DNA from: an uncultured Lachnospira sp.
Lineage (GTDB): Bacteria > Bacillota > Clostridia > Lachnospirales > Lachnospiraceae
NCBI GenBank assembly: GCA_934359185.1
Contig: CAKRLE010000016.1
Location: forward strand, 1 to 37,861
Reading direction: 5' to 3'
Length of the DNA stretch: 37,861 bases
Position 1 is the first letter of the stretch. Each line of letters begins with the position of its first letter. The translations under genes were made by a program, and so were the position numbers. Positions 35,233 to 37,861 of the stretch are shown piece after piece. Under the pieces are notes generated by a model, which worked only from the letters and a program-made list of their open reading frames with translations, did not search any database and had not been told where the DNA came from.

Positions 35233-35463
35233 ATGTTCGGAATATTTGATGTTATTTCAGGAAGCTATTCTTATTTAGCTGGTATAGTTTCAAGTGTAGC
35301 ACCTGCAACAGGTGATCAGGCTATGAAGTTAATCGTGCCTATGATTGCACTTATAATTGTGGCAGTGGCTTTGGTAGGTATCGTGGTATACATGTCTAAC
35401 AAGGACAAGAAAAAGAAGAATGGTAAGAATATTAAGGGCTTTGATAACAAGGACTTTAAGTAG
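35233..35463 (+). CDS. Small single-span membrane protein of unknown function
   Basis: 76 residues: a short, Ser/Ala/Gly-rich N-terminal part, then one long hydrophobic helix (about 32-55, with VPMIALIIVAVALVGIVVYM), and a strongly basic, Lys-rich cytoplasmic tail (KDKKKKNGKN). The topology is therefore N-out, C-in. The ATG follows AAGGAGCG at a good distance, and a clear terminator follows, so it looks like a real, monocistronic gene. I do not recognise the family. It lies between the AraC regulator and an HD-GYP gene; no function is proposed. Confidence 0.75.
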   Translation: MFGIFDVISGSYSYLAGIVSSVAPATGDQAMKLIVPMIALIIVAVALVGIVVYMSNKDKKKKNGKNIKGFDNKDFK

Positions 35464-35513
35464 AAGCTGTTATAGTTATAGAGAATAATATTATCTGAAT
35501 GGATACTATAAAG

Positions 35514-35570
35514 AAGGGACTTTTAGTTTTTAGGTAGATATGTTACCTGAGGCCGTTAAAGTCCCTTTTT
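35514..35570 (+). terminator. Terminator after the small membrane protein
   Basis: AAGGGACTTTTA and TAAAGTCCCTT form an outer stem of about 10 bp, with AGGTA/TACCT inside; TTTTT follows. Confidence 0.8.
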
Positions 35571-35657
35571 GTTGTATTTAAGCTGAATATGTGATAAACT
35601 TGTGCTATATAGGGGTGTGACATTATTTAGTAGTATAAGTTTGAAAAGGGGAATATC

Positions 35658-36737
35658 ATGAGGCTGGTAGCAATAGATGAATTGATAGGTAATGAGATTC
35701 TTGCAGTACCTGTTATGTCAAGCGATGACAAAGTGCTTATTCAGTCTGATACCGTGCTGAAAGAGGATTTTATAGAAAGACTTCGTGAATATGGAATTGA
35801 ATCTGTATATATCAAAGATGCAGAAGAGATTCGAAAAGAAAAGAAAGAGAAAGCCGACAATCAGACCGCAAGCTATACATTTGAAGAAACATTTGAAGAA
35901 TCCAAGAATGTTGTCAGAAATGTGCTTAGCAAGCATATATACAAACGTAATGAAGAACTAAAGAAAGTGTCAGAGGAAGCAGAGAGCGTTATTGATAACA
36001 TTTTATCAGAACCTGATGTTGTTGAATCAGTAACAGAGATACGTAATATAAGTACAGATATGTATTCACACTGTCTTAACGTGTGCATATTATCTACAAT
36101 TATGGCTATAAGGCTTAAGATGAATGAAAGACAGATAAAAAATGTGTCGAAAGGTGCGATTCTTCACGATATAGGTCTGAAATATATCACAGCTGACTAT
36201 ATTAATAAGAGTATTAACGAGATGTCGTCGGAAGACCTGACAGAATACAAGAAGCATACGGTATATGGCTACAGTTCAATACAGGAAGAAGAGTGGCTGC
36301 CAGAACCTGTTAAAGAGATTATTCTGTTGCACCATGAGCAGATGGATGGTGAAGGATATCCATTCAGACAAAAAGGCGATAAGCTCCGCAACGAGGTAAA
36401 GCTTGTTGCACTGTGTGATGTGTTTGACAGCCTTATAAGCGGAATTGGTAACAAGAAAGTCAAGATGTATGAAGCTATTGAGAATATAAGGGCATATGTC
36501 GGAACGAAATTTGATCCTACAATTGCTAACAAATTTCTTGAGACAGTTGCTGCATATCCAGTAGGTGTTAAGGTTGTGCTCAGCAACGGAGAGGTTGGCG
36601 AGGTAATAAGGCAGAATCGTGAAGCGTTGGAGAGACCGGTAGTTAAGGTTACCGGTATGGCAGATGGAAGTGTCTGCGAAGAAAAAGAAGTAGATTTATT
36701 AAAGGCTTTGACGTTATTTATAATTGATACATTATAA
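35658..36737 (+). CDS. HD-GYP domain protein (predicted c-di-GMP phosphodiesterase)
   Basis: 359 residues, soluble. The N-terminal region (1-60) is a short domain of the type preceding HD-GYP (GNEILAVPVMSSDDKVLIQS). A charged helix leads to the HD-GYP domain at 120-290: H138 in MYSHCLNV, HD at 170-171 (ILHDIGLKY), HHE at 225-227 and GYP at 233-235 (GEGYPFRQKGDKL). The metal-ligand pattern looks complete, so c-di-GMP hydrolysis is likely, by family. The ATG follows AAAGGGG. It is followed 24 bp later by a DUF3881-like gene, so they may be cotranscribed. It is a candidate functional partner of the PilZ protein at 5834. Confidence 0.9.
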   Translation: MRLVAIDELIGNEILAVPVMSSDDKVLIQSDTVLKEDFIERLREYGIESVYIKDAEEIRKEKKEKADNQTASYTFEETFEESKNVVRNVLSKHIYKRNEELKKVSEEAESVIDNILSEPDVVESVTEIRNISTDMYSHCLNVCILSTIMAIRLKMNERQIKNVSKGAILHDIGLKYITADYINKSINEMSSEDLTEYKKHTVYGYSSIQEEEWLPEPVKEIILLHHEQMDGEGYPFRQKGDKLRNEVKLVALCDVFDSLISGIGNKKVKMYEAIENIRAYVGTKFDPTIANKFLETVAAYPVGVKVVLSNGEVGEVIRQNREALERPVVKVTGMADGSVCEEKEVDLLKALTLFIIDTL

Positions 36738-36761
36738 TAAAAGCCTGTTGAAGGGATATAT

Positions 36762-37685
36762 ATGAACCTATATATAGGAGCCATTGGCTTTTCTGGGATG
36801 GATTCCAGACAGGAAAGTAAATTTATCAGAACCGCTGTTAAGCAGTGTACAGAGCAGGGGCTAGTGCTTAAGAACGACACATTTAACAGAGGAATTATCG
36901 TTGTAAGAATAAGTGACAGCACAGGTATATACATATATGGTCGATATGAGGGTAAAAGGTTCATATATGAGTATCATTATCCATTTGTTATGGGAAACAG
37001 ATATACAGAGGATGATGAACTTTTAGTGGAACGTCATGTAGATAAGGAATCATATTCTGTTATATGTGATGAGGCAAGAACAGGCGTAACGCTTATATTT
37101 TATCTGCAGAATGTATTTGATTACATGAATTACGTGTGTGGACAGAAGGATTTTAAGAAGGAAGATTTTAATACAGACAGGCGCAATGCCACAGCAAAGG
37201 TGCCTATTAAAGGATACAGGATTGTATTATCTGCACTTTCTCTCGGAGGAATGATTCTTTTACCAGTTTACAAGCCAGAAAAGCTGTCTAAGCGTGAGCT
37301 TGATGCTCTGGAAAGACGCAAGAAGCTTATAGCGGCAGCAAAGGATGGCGATGAGGATGCAATAGAGCATCTTACGATAGAAGATATAGATACATATACA
37401 AGAATATCACACAGAGTTCTTAATGAGGATGTATTTTCGATAGTTGATTCGACATTTATGCCATGCGGTGTTGAGTGTGACCAGTATTCGGTAATCGGCG
37501 AAATTATTGAGCTTTCGGAGGAAACCAATATCTATACAGGTGAAAAAATTTACATTATGACACTAGAATGTAACAATATGGTCTTTACTATGGCGATAAA
37601 TTCTGGTAATCTATTAGGTGAGCCGGCTGTTGGAAGACGATTCAAGGGTCAGGTATGGCTTCAGGGAAGCATTAAGTTCTCTTAG
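36762..37685 (+). CDS. DUF3881-like protein of unknown function
   Basis: 307 residues, soluble, mixed alpha/beta. It starts NLYIGAIGFSGMDSRQESKF, with a central segment KGYRIVLSALSLGGMILLPV and a charged helix (KLSKRELDALERRKKLIAAA), and ends in a beta-rich domain with LECNNMVFTMAINSGNLLGEP and GRRFKGQVWLQGSIKFS. It resembles DUF3881, a family I associate with Lachnospiraceae; function unknown. It follows the HD-GYP gene by 24 bp. The family call is from memory of the pattern and is not certain. Confidence 0.65.
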   Translation: MNLYIGAIGFSGMDSRQESKFIRTAVKQCTEQGLVLKNDTFNRGIIVVRISDSTGIYIYGRYEGKRFIYEYHYPFVMGNRYTEDDELLVERHVDKESYSVICDEARTGVTLIFYLQNVFDYMNYVCGQKDFKKEDFNTDRRNATAKVPIKGYRIVLSALSLGGMILLPVYKPEKLSKRELDALERRKKLIAAAKDGDEDAIEHLTIEDIDTYTRISHRVLNEDVFSIVDSTFMPCGVECDQYSVIGEIIELSEETNIYTGEKIYIMTLECNNMVFTMAINSGNLLGEPAVGRRFKGQVWLQGSIKFS

Positions 37686-37702
37686 TTAAATGGATATAAC
37701 GG

Positions 37703-37861
37703 CCCCCTCCTAAGGTTCAATCATGGTTGAGACTTATGGAAGTTGAGAAGTGATAAGTCAGAGTTCGATTCCAATAGGGATTGCCCTGAATGTCAAAATA
37801 AGATACAATGGAAATTCATCACAAGAGTGATTGAATTCATAGATATGGCAGCCGGAGCCAA
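37703..37861 (+). ncRNA. 5' part of an unidentified structured RNA, cut by the window edge
   Basis: No coding frame. Four stem-loops follow in order: CCTAAGGTTCAA with TTGAGACTTATGG (37709-37739, with bulges); GGG-ATTG-CCC (about 37777-37786); GAAATTCATCAC with GTGATTGAATTC (37811-37838, with bulges); TGGC-AGCCGGA-GCCA (37846-37860). The GTTCGATTCC at 37763-37772 resembles a T-loop, but no tRNA cloverleaf can be built. The class is unknown. Mobile-element RNAs (HEARO/omega RNA of an IscB-type gene, or a group II intron) are candidates, without direct proof. Confidence 0.4.

Noticed and set aside
37703..37790. A tRNA suggested by GTTCGATTCC
   Set aside because: No matching T-stem, acceptor stem or anticodon loop can be formed.

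Overview
The window is the chromosomal replication origin of a low-GC Firmicute, most likely a member of the Lachnospiraceae (Clostridia) similar to Lachnospira/[Eubacterium] eligens. I base this on AT-rich DNA with strong Shine-Dalgarno sites, the Bacillus-type order rpmH-dnaA-dnaN-yaaA-recF-gyrB-gyrA next to rnpA-yidD-yidC-jag-mnmE-mnmG-rsmG-parA-parB, a DUF4446 gene beside parB, a DUF3881-like gene, and anaerobic iron-sulfur enzymes (two-subunit class I fumarase, indolepyruvate:ferredoxin oxidoreductase). The species is inferred, not proven.

Layout. From 1 to about 9.55 kb lies accessory metabolism: a hot-dog acyl-CoA thioesterase, a TIM-barrel amidohydrolase, an operon of acyl-CoA ligase plus iorA and iorB, a PilZ protein, tRNA-Ser(GCU), a fumarase alpha/beta pair, and two tandem esterases. 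From 9.6 to 18.3 kb runs the leftward replication operon dnaA-dnaN-yaaA-recF-gyrB-gyrA. The origin is bipartite: a DnaA-box cluster between rpmH and dnaA, and a second region between dnaA and dnaN that holds more boxes, a DnaA-trio and an AT-rich unwinding tract. From 18.5 to 26.2 kb the rightward cluster encodes ribosomal protein L34, RNase P protein, membrane insertion factors and tRNA/rRNA modification enzymes.

From 26.3 to 30.1 kb is a lineage-specific stretch: an alpha/beta-hydrolase that has lost its catalytic residues, an extremely AT-rich coiled-coil protein resembling a dead DegS-type kinase, a LuxR-type response regulator without its phosphoacceptor Asp, a 243-bp inverted-repeat element, a G-rich 114-bp tandem repeat, and three perfect parS sites. 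parA, parB, DUF4446 and serS follow, then an AraC regulator, a small membrane protein, an HD-GYP phosphodiesterase and a DUF3881-like protein. The right edge enters an unidentified structured RNA. The left edge carries a strong, A-tract-supported promoter pointing out of the window, possibly an rRNA operon.

How it fits together. Core genes on both sides point away from oriC, so they are co-directional with replication; the exceptions (amidohydrolase, pilZ, pseudo-hydrolase, araC) are accessory genes. DnaA acts at oriC and perhaps at two extra box clusters inside the esterase gene and mnmE. ParB should load at the three parS sites and work with ParA in origin segregation. PilZ and HD-GYP are a c-di-GMP receptor and a predicted c-di-GMP hydrolase. 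The most unusual material is the 26.3-30.1 kb segment next to parS, where three proteins keep their folds but lose catalytic or phospho-accepting residues.
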